Assembly (NCBI RefSeq): GCF_014066305.1
Contig: NW_023501106.1
Coordinates: forward strand, 202,927 to 266,926
Direction: 5' to 3'
DNA: 64,000 bases
From: Letharia columbiana
Taxonomy: Eukaryota > Ascomycota > Lecanoromycetes > Lecanorales > Parmeliaceae
Shown piece by piece: positions 32,347 through 42,539 of this stretch. The notes under the pieces are model-generated. The model made no database searches, was not told where the DNA came from, and was given only the letters and a program-made list of their open reading frames with translations. The position numbers were made by a program, and so were the translations under genes. Position 1 is the first letter of the stretch. Every line of letters starts with the position of its first letter.

Positions 32347-32695
32347 GTAGGCCCCTATGACGATACCAGCTACGCAAGTCGATGTCCCGTCTAGTTCATG
32401 CGAGAAATGTGCCATTCTGGGTAAAGTATGTCCTGATACCTAGACCAACTAAGAGCTCAGTCCTCAACCCCAGATTGAGTCCTATCCTTGCTACGAAAGT
32501 CAAAAATGCTGCTGCAGGCTTGAGAAGTAATGACAGGCTCCTCCCTTGGCTAGAGAGAACAGTCGCCATTGTAGCTACCTATTTATCTCTGTCTCTCTAC
32601 CCATCCTCCAACACTCGGTCCACAAGCCATCAAAATTTGCATCCGGAGATACGTCCGAACGCAACTAGACAATCGAGCACCTTCGATGCGCTCTA

Positions 32696-33900
32696 TCAAA
32701 ACCCAGCCTCTGCTCTACCCATAGCTACATCCAGATTGTACTGTAAGGGATTGACTTCCAGCCTCTGCAAAGCATCAGAGCCCGCCCACAGAGCCCACGG
32801 CGCCCGCAGGGATTCCAATGCCCGGACATCACGGTCATAAGCACCAGCGGCATCATAAGCCATCATCACATTCCGGTCCAGCTCGACTCGGCGTGCTGGC
32901 TCGCGGGGTTTCTTCTTGCTATCAGATGGCCGTGAAGGTTGCTATTCGTGGAAGCAGCTTCTCGTCCTCGGTCTGTTTCCTCCACCGGCACCACGCTGTT
33001 CGATGTAGCCGATCGATCCCCACCACAACGACACGCGCGTCCACAAGCGTCACATCGATGAACCGAGACATCTTCCTCACGTCCCGCATCGGAGTGTAGT
33101 GGCAGTCTCTGCGTCGCGGCAGCAGCGGCGTTGATGCCAGCTAGGAAAGTCGCATCGTCGTCTTCCATGACATCCTGACGAGATGAGATGGCCTCTGTCG
33201 TCTTAGGCACATGAGCGCTGGCGGTATGATTCTGGACAGGGTTCTCTGGGGGCGGGGCAAAGGTGTTCAAGGCGTGCAGCCGATGGCCTATATTTTGAGC
33301 TTTGGAAGCCAACATATCAGTTGGTTCGCGGGCTGTGTTTTTTCTTTTCTCCTTCTTGGCGATATGTAGCGCCTTTGCACGGTCACTCAGGTTTGTGTCT
33401 GCCGTGTGTACAGTGTCGTCACTCATATCGTCTAGTACTAGTGCCTTTCCCGGTGGAGAGTTCGCAATGTTACCATCATCGATGAAATCCTCCACTGTTC
33501 CCGCCGGGGTCCGCAACGGTCGTCTTCGTTTGCTGCTAGATATTCGCCTTCCGTCCTCACTCGGTGTCTCCTCATCATCACCACCAGATTGCTCAATCGA
33601 TTCCACCACATCTTCATCTACTGCCGACCTCACAGGACCGCTCATTAGTCTCTTCTTGCCAGTAGCTTTGTCTTTCACCTGTGACACCTGCTCATCAACT
33701 CTGAGGATAGTGCCATCCTTTACGCCAGGAACAGAACCGAGAATAGCACGGTCGTCTAGCTGCACATCATGATGCAGTAAGGCCCTTCCTTTCATGGGCT
33801 GCCACGGCTCGAATTTGGCTTTGAGGCTGGCGATGGTGATGGATGATCTGGCTTTGAAGGGTGTGATGGACCCATCGAGCATTTGGATTGTGATTTGCAT
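32696..33900 (-). CDS. Ubiquitin-like-domain protein with C-terminal Cys motif
   Basis: Protein with an N-terminal ubiquitin fold (residues 1-75: MQITIQMLDGSITPFKARSS, then TIASLKAKFEPW and LLHHDVQLDD), a charged disordered middle and a Cys motif CDACGRACRC near residue 290. It lacks a terminal Gly-Gly after the ubiquitin part, so it is probably an integral domain and not a conjugated tag. The first exon starts at 33900; unspliced it stops at 32866. I propose a 50-bp intron at 32991-32942 (GTGCCG donor, AATAG acceptor; weak signals) because the next frame continues with protein-like sequence (PREPARRVELDRNVMMAYDA, RALESLRAPWALWAGSDALQ) to a stop at 32696, giving 384 residues. Exon 1 is solid; the 3' exon is moderate. 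Function unknown. Convergent with AFG1. Confidence 0.62.
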
Positions 33901-34331
33901 ATTGGTGAATAGGAGAGAGGCCTTTGGAATGCTCTTCTTGGAGATCCTATAATTCCCTAATAGTTTCTGAGAATTTTTATTTGAATTGAGATTCCTTCGT
34001 CGAGGGACAAGTCTGAGCCGACGTGTGGTGAATTGAACGAATCACCCCTCTTCAGATCTGATTTGACTGATAACTTTCCGTCAAAAGCCGTTCGAATAAA
34101 GCCTTTGCTTCAGTAGACAGGATTTAGGCCTCAGCTCTCAGTGAAACTTCTGATGGTGGTGGTTCCTGGTCACAAGAGGCAGCCCAATAACCTCGTGCTT
34201 CCATAGTCTTCCTCATGAACTGTCGAACTGAGAGCGCCTTGCTTCGTCTCGTCTCAATGCAGCACATCGGCGCCTCCAGCATACACATCGGTCACATCCT
34301 TAGCTCAAGACCATATGCCCCATCGAGCTCT
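33901..34331. other. Intergenic, no gene seen
   Basis: 431 bp between two minus-strand genes; no further signal. Confidence 0.55.
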
Positions 34332-34993
34332 TCACACTACACTCATGCCCGGCTTCCAGATCTCGCCAATCCTCTCTACCTCCTCAATAAACCTCTTACT
34401 CGTGATCTCCCCTCCTTTCCCTCTCCCACTAGCAACAGCCATAGGCGTATGTTCATCCGGCACGTAAAACGGGTTCTGCAACAGCCGTACATACGCTGTT
34501 TGCAGCGCCTTAAAAGCCTAGAATACCCCACAAATCAGCATTTCTAGCCCCACCGACCCCCCCTCCCTTCCCATTCTCTCGACAGAGACAAAGGGTAGCA
34601 ACTCACGCCCCTCAAATCCCCATCCGACACCCCCCTCAACCCCCTATTCCCCCCTCTTCCCCACGCATCAACCACAACCGCAAATCTCGTTCCCGTCCCT
34701 GTTTCCCAGCCCCAGATACTCAATCGCTCGTCAATTGCTTGCAGCATACCGAGGTCCTGATCGATGCGATTCCGGTCTCGAGCACAAGCATCGAAGATAT
34801 CGAGGGAGGCGTTGAGGAGGAAGGAGAATTCGAGGTGCGCGGACGGCGCGCTGGTGTGAGGGGGAAAGAGGGCGATGTGGAGAGGGTTATCCTGTAGAGG
34901 TTGTCAATTGCTGGATGATGGTGAAATGAAGGGGAGTGGGAGAGGTACGTGTTTGCCTATTATGCCTATGCAGGCTATTGATGGAGTCGTCAT
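34332..34993 (-). CDS. TRAPP complex subunit, TRAPPC2L/Tca17-like (sedlin fold)
   Basis: Longin/sedlin-fold subunit of the TRAPP tethering complex, Golgi and endosomal traffic. Three exons, 34993..34949, 34891..34607 and 34517..34332, with introns of 57 and 89 bp (GTACCT/CTACAG, GTGAGT/TTCTAG), all phase 0, give 171 residues. Exon 1 encodes MTTPSIACIGIIGKH, exon 2 continues DNPLHIALFPPHTSA, LEFSFLLNASLDIFDACARD and MLQAIDERLSIWGWETGTGT, and exon 3 gives AFKALQTAYVRLLQNPFYVP and the EIWKPG end. The IGKHDNPL junction and the helix LLNASLDIFDA are typical of TRAPPC2L. The open frame alone covers only part of exon 2, so the gene is easily missed. Confidence 0.85.
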
Positions 34994-35283
34994 GGTGGCC
35001 ACTGGAGACTAAGAAAAGCAAATGGTTTGGAGATGTTAGGTTTGGGGCGCTATAGTGCTAAATAGGGTAGGGGCACAATTCTGGGCTTTATTACTATGGC
35101 TAGGTTAGAGGTATAACCGCCTTAATTCTTTTTCATTGCTTCTTCTATTGACTTGCAAGGAGACCCTCCTTCACGCATCGAATTCTTGAGAAACGATCTA
35201 TCCTCGCATAACAACACAGAGAAGCCCTTTAACTATCTCAGGCAACAGAATGCAACGCCAGAACTGTTTGTATTCCCTAGCCT

Positions 35284-35764
35284 CTACGCCACTTTCACTA
35301 TCGCTGTCGCCTTTGCCGTCGCTTTGGTGGTCGTCGTCACCGCCAGATTTATCAGAAGCTGGCACGTCCCTGAAAGAGCCCCCGTAGTCACACAAGTATA
35401 TCCCAAACAACAAGAGAGGGTAGCTACTTTGCACGACGCTAGAGAGGACAACATCAGAAACCATCGGGAGCACGGCGGAAGATGGTGATGTAGAGATAAT
35501 ATGTAGAACGGATAACCTACCTCCAGCAGGGGTGCAAGCTTGGAGAGGACTCACGAGCCTGGTGTTGATTAGCACACGAACAGTAGCAATGCTGGCGGAA
35601 AAGCGGAGCTCTTACTCTTTCGCTTCGCGCACTGCCACAGGTGCCGCCTCAGGAAGAACAGCAGGCACGGCCTCAGAAACAGCCACTGGCATTGGCTCAG
35701 GTAACGCAAGAACCAGAGAGAAGAACATCATGGCACCAGCCACGATGATTTTAAAGGGCATCAT
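35284..35764 (-). CDS. Small secreted cystine-knot (knottin-like) protein
   Basis: Tiny three-exon gene, 35764..35616, 35558..35521 and 35438..35284, with introns of 57 bp (GTAAGA donor, TGCTAATC branch, ACCAG) and 82 bp (GTAGGT, CTCTAG), giving 113 residues. Residues 1-21 form a signal peptide (MMPFKIIVAGAMMFFSLVLA), followed by an Ala/Pro/Val-rich pro-like segment. The mature part has six Cys in the order C-x6-C-x6-CC-x4-C-x9-C, the inhibitor-cystine-knot arrangement, completed only when all three exons are joined. A Thr/Ala/Lys-rich tail of about 25 residues follows the last Cys. Secreted knottins in fungi are known among small effector-like proteins; target and activity here are unknown. 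Spliced phase, signal peptide and Cys pattern agree, which makes chance unlikely. Confidence 0.72.
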
Positions 35765-36897
35765 GATTGCTTTGGTTGAAAAGGACCAGGTTTGCGGAAG
35801 GTATGGCTTGGTCTATGGGTGAATTTTAGAACGGTAATCGAAGTTCTTAGGCGAACTTGCGAAGTTTTCAAGCTCGAGAGTGAGGCAGGATCTGATGGCA
35901 GAATTGAAGGGAGACTTGGCGGAGTGCTGCTTTTATATCCAGCTTGGGGGGTATCTTTGGAATGCGGCGGCAACAGCAACGTGGAATGGGCCGAGACAGT
36001 CGAAATTCGGTCTTCGCTCATCACCGTAAATCAAACCTTCGGTTATCAACGTCTTCCATGCGGAATTGACGCCGTGAGAAATCACCAGACCCTACCTCAT
36101 CGTACCAGTACCTCAGTCGCCCCGCCTCTGCATCATCGGTACGCCTGAACGATGACTTTATTGGGTCGAGCACGTTTCTAGAATTCAGGAATGCATGAAG
36201 AACTCAGAACTGATGTGTGCATTCCCTTTGCTCATTGACCAACGATATTTCTCGGCTTCGGCACTTTCAAGTGCTGCAAGTGAAAGTGCCGAAAGCCGTC
36301 CATATTTCTCCATCGCTGCTGCAAGCGACACTAAGCAAGTTCGTGACGGCCAATCCAGGGTACTGTGTTCGTGTTTAGATGAAGCAAATTCTGTTTCTTA
36401 AATCGGACGCTTGACAATCAAGTGTCGACTAGCCAAGCGTAGAGTGATGACGAGCAGAGCTAAGCTGTCATGGATACATGAAATGCTAGAGAGGCTTCTT
36501 ATCTTGATGGATAGTGAATGCGGTCCCGTGGATGAATGGAAGAAGAAACTCCAGGTTCTAACGTGTGAGGATAGGTAAAGCACACTCAAGTAGAAGGAGA
36601 AGGGCTGGTTCCTATCAACGGTGGAGTTGAAGAGGCGGATTGCGCAGTGTCTTAAAATTAGTGAATGGTTGCATGGTGGGAGGTGTGCTTTTTGGCAGGC
36701 TTTGACCGAAACTAATACATAGGGAAGGGAAAGCGTCAGGAGTGGTACGAGATTTGGCAGGTACAACCTAGGCCGCTTTTTCAACCATAATTGAGAATCC
36801 AGTACTGAATCTTCTCTTGATATCATTATTATCAGATTTCAGACATATCAAAGAGTTTAAAACTCGCCTCTCCAGCGCCAGGGCATTCACAAGAGCC
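35765..36897. other. Intergenic with one hairpin
   Basis: 1.1 kb between divergent small genes. Apart from the inverted repeat at 36253-36298 no gene or RNA is evident; the minus frame 36398-36826 has no recognisable features. Confidence 0.55.
36253..36298. repeat. Inverted repeat / potential hairpin
   Basis: Left arm 36253-36269 (CGGCTTCGGCACTTTCA) and right arm 36281-36298 are reverse complements except for one bulged base, with an 11-base loop. Non-coding context. Confidence 0.8.
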
Positions 36898-37314
36898 ATG
36901 AGCTTCTCAGGCGCGTCTGACGAGGGAACCCGAGCGACGAACTCAACAGACACGAATGGACCCTCAAGCTCAACTTCGCCCAATTCCAAGGTTCAGACCG
37001 CTTGGCAATCTGTTAAGACCAATTTCAAGGTAAAGACATCAATGCCTGACTTGAAACGCTGGTTGTCATCCCCACGAGCTTCAGAGTCTAACAGCCAAGG
37101 AGAGGAGCGCCACCCCGAAGACGAAGAGGAGAGCCTTTTCGGCGAATCTCTCCTCGGTTTGATGCAACAGACTGGCAGATTTGACTACCTCGACTACAAC
37201 AAAGACATATCCGAGCAGGACGATGAAAGGATTGTAATCGCAGAGAAAGAGAAAGTGAAAGAGAAACAGAAAGATCTACGGCGTTCACTAAAGCGATTTA
37301 GCTGGTCACGCTAG
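36898..37314 (+). CDS. Small charged protein, function unknown
   Basis: 138-codon frame from the ATG at 36898 (MSFSGASDEGTRATNS). The middle has VQTAWQSVKTNFKVKTSMPD and LKRWLSSP; the second half contains GESLLGLMQQTGRFDYLDYN and a highly charged coiled stretch EKEKVKEKQKDLRRSLKRFS. No signal peptide or membrane span. The frame is open upstream of the ATG, so a 5' exon cannot be excluded. No family recognised. It ends 109 bp before the complex I subunit gene on the same strand. Confidence 0.5.
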   Translation: MSFSGASDEGTRATNSTDTNGPSSSTSPNSKVQTAWQSVKTNFKVKTSMPDLKRWLSSPRASESNSQGEERHPEDEEESLFGESLLGLMQQTGRFDYLDYNKDISEQDDERIVIAEKEKVKEKQKDLRRSLKRFSWSR

Positions 37315-37423
37315 CGCCCATCCGACATCACCATTCTCGATCCTGTTCAATAATAGTTTTGCCCCACACCTCAATACATTCATCTATTCCTTAGCAGCAC
37401 GTCTGCCATTGCCCACCTTCATC

Positions 37424-38386
37424 ATGCTTTCCAATGCTAGATTGGCGGCCTCTATGGCTCTACGAGGTATGCTCTGCGCAAGCCTTCATGATTGCCACGT
37501 GCGACTGACCTATGCTTCTTCACAGCCAAACCAGCATCTGTCTTCCTTCCTCTGCGAGCAGCTCCATCAGCAACTATTTCGTCAACAGCGTCGAAGTCTG
37601 CTACTACAGAGGTCACACCATCACGCGATGCACAAGGTCCGCCGCTCAGCGTTACTGGCAAGCCTCGAAGAGAAGTTCCCCTGCCGAGTCAAGAAAAGAA
37701 AGAGGGTGCTATGCAATATGCCTTGTACGTCTCGTTCACTCACGCTTTGTCACAATGTTTGAAGGCATTGCTAACCGTCTCCATTTTCCAGAACAACTAT
37801 GGATCAAATTGCCAATTGGGCCCGCCAAGGCTCCCTGTGGCCTATGACATTCGGCCTCGCTTGCTGCGCTATAGAGATGATGCATCTTTCGACACCACGT
37901 TACGACCAAGATCGCCTAGGTATAATATTCCGTGCCTCGCCTCGACAATCAGATGTTATGATCGTTGCTGGCACCCTCACCAACAAGATGGCTCCTGCCC
38001 TACGTCAAGTATATGATCAGATGCCGGATCCAAGATGGGTGATCAGTATGGGTTCTTGCGCGAATGGTGGGGGATATTATCACTACAGCTACAGTGTTAC
38101 AAGAGGATGTGACCGAATTGTGCCCGTAGATATCTACGTCCCTGGATGCCCGCCAACAAGCGAAGCATTGATGTACGGCATCTTCCAATTACAGAAGAAG
38201 ATGAGACATACAAGTAAGTATTTCCGGTTTCGGGATTTATCTTCATCTCATATTTTGGACCTTGAAACGTCAAACGAGCATTGTTCCCCCAATATGCTTT
38301 CAATGCTCGAAGATTTGTTCATTGAACAGTTAACGCTAACTCATTGCATTTCATCAGGGATTACACGCATGTGGTATCGAAAGTGA
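37424..38386 (+). CDS. NADH:ubiquinone oxidoreductase PSST/20-kDa subunit (NDUFS7), mitochondrial
   Basis: Complex I subunit carrying iron-sulfur cluster N2, next to the quinone site. Four exons, 37424..37466, 37526..37724, 37792..38213 and 38358..38386, with introns of 59, 67, 67 and 144 bp class (GTATGC, GTACGT and GTAAGT donors; three introns in total of 59, 67 and 144 bp), give 230 residues. Exons 1-2 encode the presequence and a linker. Exon 3 holds the conserved core [40 protein letters not shown] and [19 protein letters not shown]; the tandem Cys, the SCA Cys and the PGCP Cys are the four N2 ligands. The last nine residues, including RITRMWYRK, come from a 29-base final exon. Length and motifs match fungal orthologues. 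Confidence 0.95.
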
Positions 38387-38763
38387 GGATCATGAGTAGT
38401 GCATTGAGAACCTCCTTTCCGACAGTATAGCTTCTACAAGGATGCATTCGTTTCAAGGGGGCTTGTTTGGCGTCATCTGGCAGGTTTAGCGATGTGCATA
38501 AGCAAATGCCAAATATCGTGGCATTGAATTCTAGAGAAAGCTTTCTACAGCCGCGTCCCGTGCAATCTCGCACCTATCAGGCTCATGAAGCGGCCGTAGA
38601 ATCAACGCCAAGACTCTGACGACTCCGGAATACAGTTCCCCGCGTTCACGACAACCCCTTCAAAATAAACGAATATGGCACCATTTTGACATCTACACCA
38701 ACATGGTGGCTGACGCGCAGGGAGCAAATTTGCCCTTTCGGCTTGGTGCAGTACTCCTACGAA
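38387..38763. other. Intergenic, no gene seen
   Basis: 377 bp between the complex I subunit and the downstream same-strand transacylase gene, holding the latter's promoter and leader. Confidence 0.55.
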
Positions 38764-40050
38764 ATGAAGCAGTTGATCCATACATTCCGCCTGGATAGGC
38801 TGGGCAGCTGTTGTCCCCCACGCCTACACAACGCCCTTCGCATTCGACATAGAATAATAGTATCACTGTGCAAATCAAGTTGCACAAGATGGAATTCCAC
38901 AATCGCATCAACTCGCCCCAAGACTGCCCTCTTCTTCCCAGGTATTATCCCCCGTGTCTTCCACCAAATCCTACCACTAACCGCTCCTTGCTCAGGCCAA
39001 GGTGTACAGCGCATCGGAATGGCCACTCCGTGGGTCGCCACCTTCCCACGAACCTGCAGTCCATTCCTCGAAGAAATGGACCACATCCTCTCCACGCCGC
39101 TCTCCAAAATCATCGCAGAGGGGCCCAATTCCACCCTCACCGCCACCCCAAACGCTCAACCCGCCATCATGGCTACCTCAATAATGATACTACGAGTCCT
39201 TGAGCAAGAGTTCGGCTTCGATACCGGGAAAAGAGTGGATGTGTGTTTGGGGCATAGTCTTGGGGAGTTTGCAGCGCTGGTTAGTAGTCGGCATTTGAAA
39301 TATGAGGATGCTTTGAGAATGGTGACCAGAAGGGCGGATGCCATGGCCAGATGCAGTAGGGATGCCACTAATACCGAGGGCGGGGAGTATGGCATGGTCG
39401 CACTGGTATGCGAACCTGACCGGCTGTCGAGTCTGATCGAAGCCATACACGATTTTCTAGGCCATGGGGTCGGTGAGGGCGGCAGGGCCGATTCAGCGAG
39501 CCACACGCCGCCGATCGAACAGGTGGTCATTGCCAACATCAACAGTAAAAACCAGATCGTTTTAAGCGGGAGCATTGAGAAGATCCACGCGCTTTTGGTG
39601 AACTTGAGGCAATTCGGGGGTCACGATCCAAGGGCTGTCAGGCTCGCGACTGACTCGCCTTTTCATTCTCAAATCATGGCGCCAGCGGCGAAGATGATGC
39701 GGAACCTATTGGACGAGACAGACATCGGTTTCGAGCAGGCATTATTCCCATGCGTCAGCAACGTGAGCGCTAGACCCTTCAACAGTGTCAGTCAGTTGAA
39801 GGAACTGCTGTCGAGGCAGTGTGTGGAGACTGTCCGGTGGTGGGACAGTATACGGTGGCTCGACCAAGAGGAGGGAGTGAGGCGTTGGGTGGGCATTGGA
39901 CCGGGAAAGGTCGGACGGAATCTAGTAGGCAAGGAGGTGGGGATGAGGGGACAGGATACGATCAGAGGAGGTGGAGTCTGGGGGATTACAGAGCCGAAAG
40001 AAGTTGATGCATTTTTGAGAGGTCTAGAAGAAACAGAAGGCGTGGAGTGA
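38764..40050 (+). CDS. MCT1: Malonyl-CoA:ACP transacylase, mitochondrial (MCT1-like)
   Basis: FabD-type acyltransferase that loads malonate on mitochondrial ACP for type II fatty-acid synthesis, which feeds lipoate. Exons 38764..38941 and 38996..40050 give 410 residues. The 54-bp intron (GTATTA donor, CACTAAC branch, CTCAG acceptor) has no stop and is a multiple of three, so the unspliced frame reads through; splicing restores the family motif FFPGQGVQRIGM. Residues 1-45 are Arg/Ser/Leu-rich, a plausible mitochondrial presequence. Active-site serine is in GHSLGEFAAL; the partner His is in DSPFHSQIMAPA; NAQPAIMATS and VIANINSKNQIVLSG are further FabD blocks. Start at the first in-frame ATG (MKQLIHTFRLD). 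The mitochondrial role is inferred from presequence and stand-alone form. Confidence 0.9.
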   Translation: MKQLIHTFRLDRLGSCCPPRLHNALRIRHRIIVSLCKSSCTRWNSTIASTRPKTALFFPGIIPRVFHQILPLTAPCSGQGVQRIGMATPWVATFPRTCSPFLEEMDHILSTPLSKIIAEGPNSTLTATPNAQPAIMATSIMILRVLEQEFGFDTGKRVDVCLGHSLGEFAALVSSRHLKYEDALRMVTRRADAMARCSRDATNTEGGEYGMVALVCEPDRLSSLIEAIHDFLGHGVGEGGRADSASHTPPIEQVVIANINSKNQIVLSGSIEKIHALLVNLRQFGGHDPRAVRLATDSPFHSQIMAPAAKMMRNLLDETDIGFEQALFPCVSNVSARPFNSVSQLKELLSRQCVETVRWWDSIRWLDQEEGVRRWVGIGPGKVGRNLVGKEVGMRGQDTIRGGGVWGITEPKEVDAFLRGLEETEGVE

Positions 40051-42539
40051 AAGGAATTTGACTAGCTTGAGGCATGATTGTCAGGGATTGTATATTATGC
40101 AAGTAACGTCAGTTATTTCCAAGCTGTATCTGCGGCCTTGTATATTAGCTCAAAAGATGCTGCGGCGACTACCCAGGTCTGCTGGGATGTGATGTAAAAA
40201 TTTTGACATGGCCTCGAGCTTTTGAACCCTTTGTCGTCCGCACGAAAAACCGGTATAGTCAGTCTCCATCCTTCTAATCCATCTCAATGGCCTCGAAAAC
40301 AATCAATCATGCTTTATCTTCTGAATCTATCATGCGACGTATCAGAAAAGCGGTGGGGTACGACACAGCGGAAAGCTGACTGCGCAATTCTATGTTTACT
40401 ATCCCGCGGTTGCGGTTGGACGTCCTGCGAACATTGTTGCGAGACATAAAAATGATGGAATAGGATTCAGGCTCGAAACGAGAAGTGGCCGCCCGTTGAC
40501 TTCCGAACAGCCATGAAGGTTCTTGCTTCAAGCGCGCTTCGAGATGTTATCACCTCGTGTTTCATACTCCCCATCATTCCCTACTCTCAGTAAGACGTTG
40601 AGATGCGATGCTGGAGCTATCATTAAGAGACGTCGACGAAGGTGTTACAAGGAGCGCTTAGAGGCGCCGCCATGAGTTCAATGTCCTTAGCGTGCCAAGT
40701 GATTTTAAGGTTTACTTTAGGCGGTAAATGGCAAGCGCCGCTCCTGCAATCCCCAGCTTGCATGAAATGGTTGGCCTGATTACTGCATGATGACAGCAAC
40801 AAGGGGCTAGATGTACGTCCCGTTTCATACCTGTAATTGGGCTGTCCTTTCTCCTCCTGACCTCATCTGCAGAATTTCAATTTACTACCGAGGGGACGAG
40901 CCGTGATCGCAGGATTTTGGTTGGTCGATACTTGTAGTCCGGATAACACTTTCTCCTCATGTTTCTCCTCTTATGGTCCGCTGGTCCCGTCCTATCATCA
41001 CCACTGATGATGAGCATAGCCATCACTTATCACGCCTACCCGTCACCATTTATTATTGTCTCCGTCGTCAGCAGCAAATCGGCATAGACTGTTGGATTCT
41101 TCATTTGATTTTGCAGGGTTGTCGGTCAGCGAGGCTTGAAGATGACCGAGGCAAACACGGCAAACACGCGCGGCGTCGACCTTGCAAGATTGCGGGGCTG
41201 TCTCAAGGTCTCAAGTCTCAAGTGTGTTTCTTTGTGCATAGTGGCGTAAGCTGGATCATTGTGAGACTAAGACTGTGCCACGGCTCCCGCCGATGCCCAC
41301 CAAATTGGACGTAGATGGTGAGACCCGATCCATAAAGGTGTCAGCTTTGTTGGCCAACACTTTGCCGACGCTGATTGGGTCTCGGCGCTGCCAAAATAAG
41401 TCTCTGGCACTGCGGTATAAGTCAGGATGAAGTCGGCCTGCCAAGCTTTCGGTTGCAGTCGTCTTGCAAAGATGATGGTGGGCCTCACTCTCCACCGATC
41501 GAGGAGGGTGCATGAGTTGCCTCGGCGGCTTCCATGTGACCAATGCAATCGCGCCGTCAGATCCTCGTCAATTTAAACTTTACGAGCTTCAGGAAGCGCT
41601 AAATTTTTAGCCCCGTGCCGAGTGGTCAAAGCAACTTGGTGCTGAGTGCTGACTGCTGGCCATCTTGCCGCCGAGCTGACTCCTGCTGCCTGCATAATGG
41701 CCACGCTAAAGGTATTTGTTAAATAGGGTGACCTTCTTGGCCATAGTATTTGCGTAGGATCCTGCTGATGAGGTGTAAGCGCCCGTGAAAGCATTGAAGA
41801 GGGAGGTGGTGGTGAATCCAATCAGGAGCGGGTGGTGTGTCTTTTCTTATTTTTGGCTGCAGCCTCGAAACTTGAAACCCAATCATCGTGATCGGCATCT
41901 TCCCCTAGCAATCGAACTAGTAATTCCCCCGCTCCACAATCGCTCACTGCGTTAAAGCACAGCCGCCCTCCCAAACTCAACGTTCCATCCCAACTCCGGC
42001 TGCAATCCTGCTGAACCAAGCCGCTGGGTCTCTTTGCCTCATACAGTGAAAATTGAGAAGGTTCGCAGTTCTCAAAAAGGAAATGATGAGTGAAGAAAGT
42101 GTGAAAAATTAAATTTATAGGAGCTTAACACCGCGCGACAATTCACGCCAGGCTCATTAGCGCACCGAGGGCGGATCGGTGTTCCTAACCCTCCCTCCCC
42201 TCTCTTTCACTCCTTCCATCCAACACGATCGCACCTTGGTGACGGCTTCACGTGTCTCCAAGCTGCCCGTCCAGCTCATCTTTTGAATTCTGTGGATTGG
42301 GGCTCTCAATCCACCTCGACTCAGTCCTCAGTAGACGCATCATCAAGCGCGCGCACGCGGCCTTCAAACACCTTGAGCAAAGGCGTACTCGAAGTGAGTA
42401 TCTTAATCTGCCTTGCTTTATGTAGATCATATTTTGTCTAAAGGCGCGATACCTGCTCACCGCGCTGGCAGGTTAAAAGAAAGAAATCTCGCGCCTACCA
42501 CACGCAGTAAGCGACAAACTCGCGGGTGTGAGGTGAATC
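40051..42539. other. Long non-coding interval upstream of the transcription-factor gene
   Basis: 2.5 kb without a credible gene. A short direct repeat of GTCTCAAG (three imperfect copies) is at about 41200-41222. The proximal part has long pyrimidine-rich stretches near 42180-42230. A long upstream region is common for fungal regulators; no specific sites are assigned. Confidence 0.55.

Noticed and set aside
32382..32840. 152-codon plus-strand frame after AFG1
   Set aside because: Starts in the AFG1 3' flank and runs antisense to the proposed last exon of the ubiquitin-like gene; no family features.
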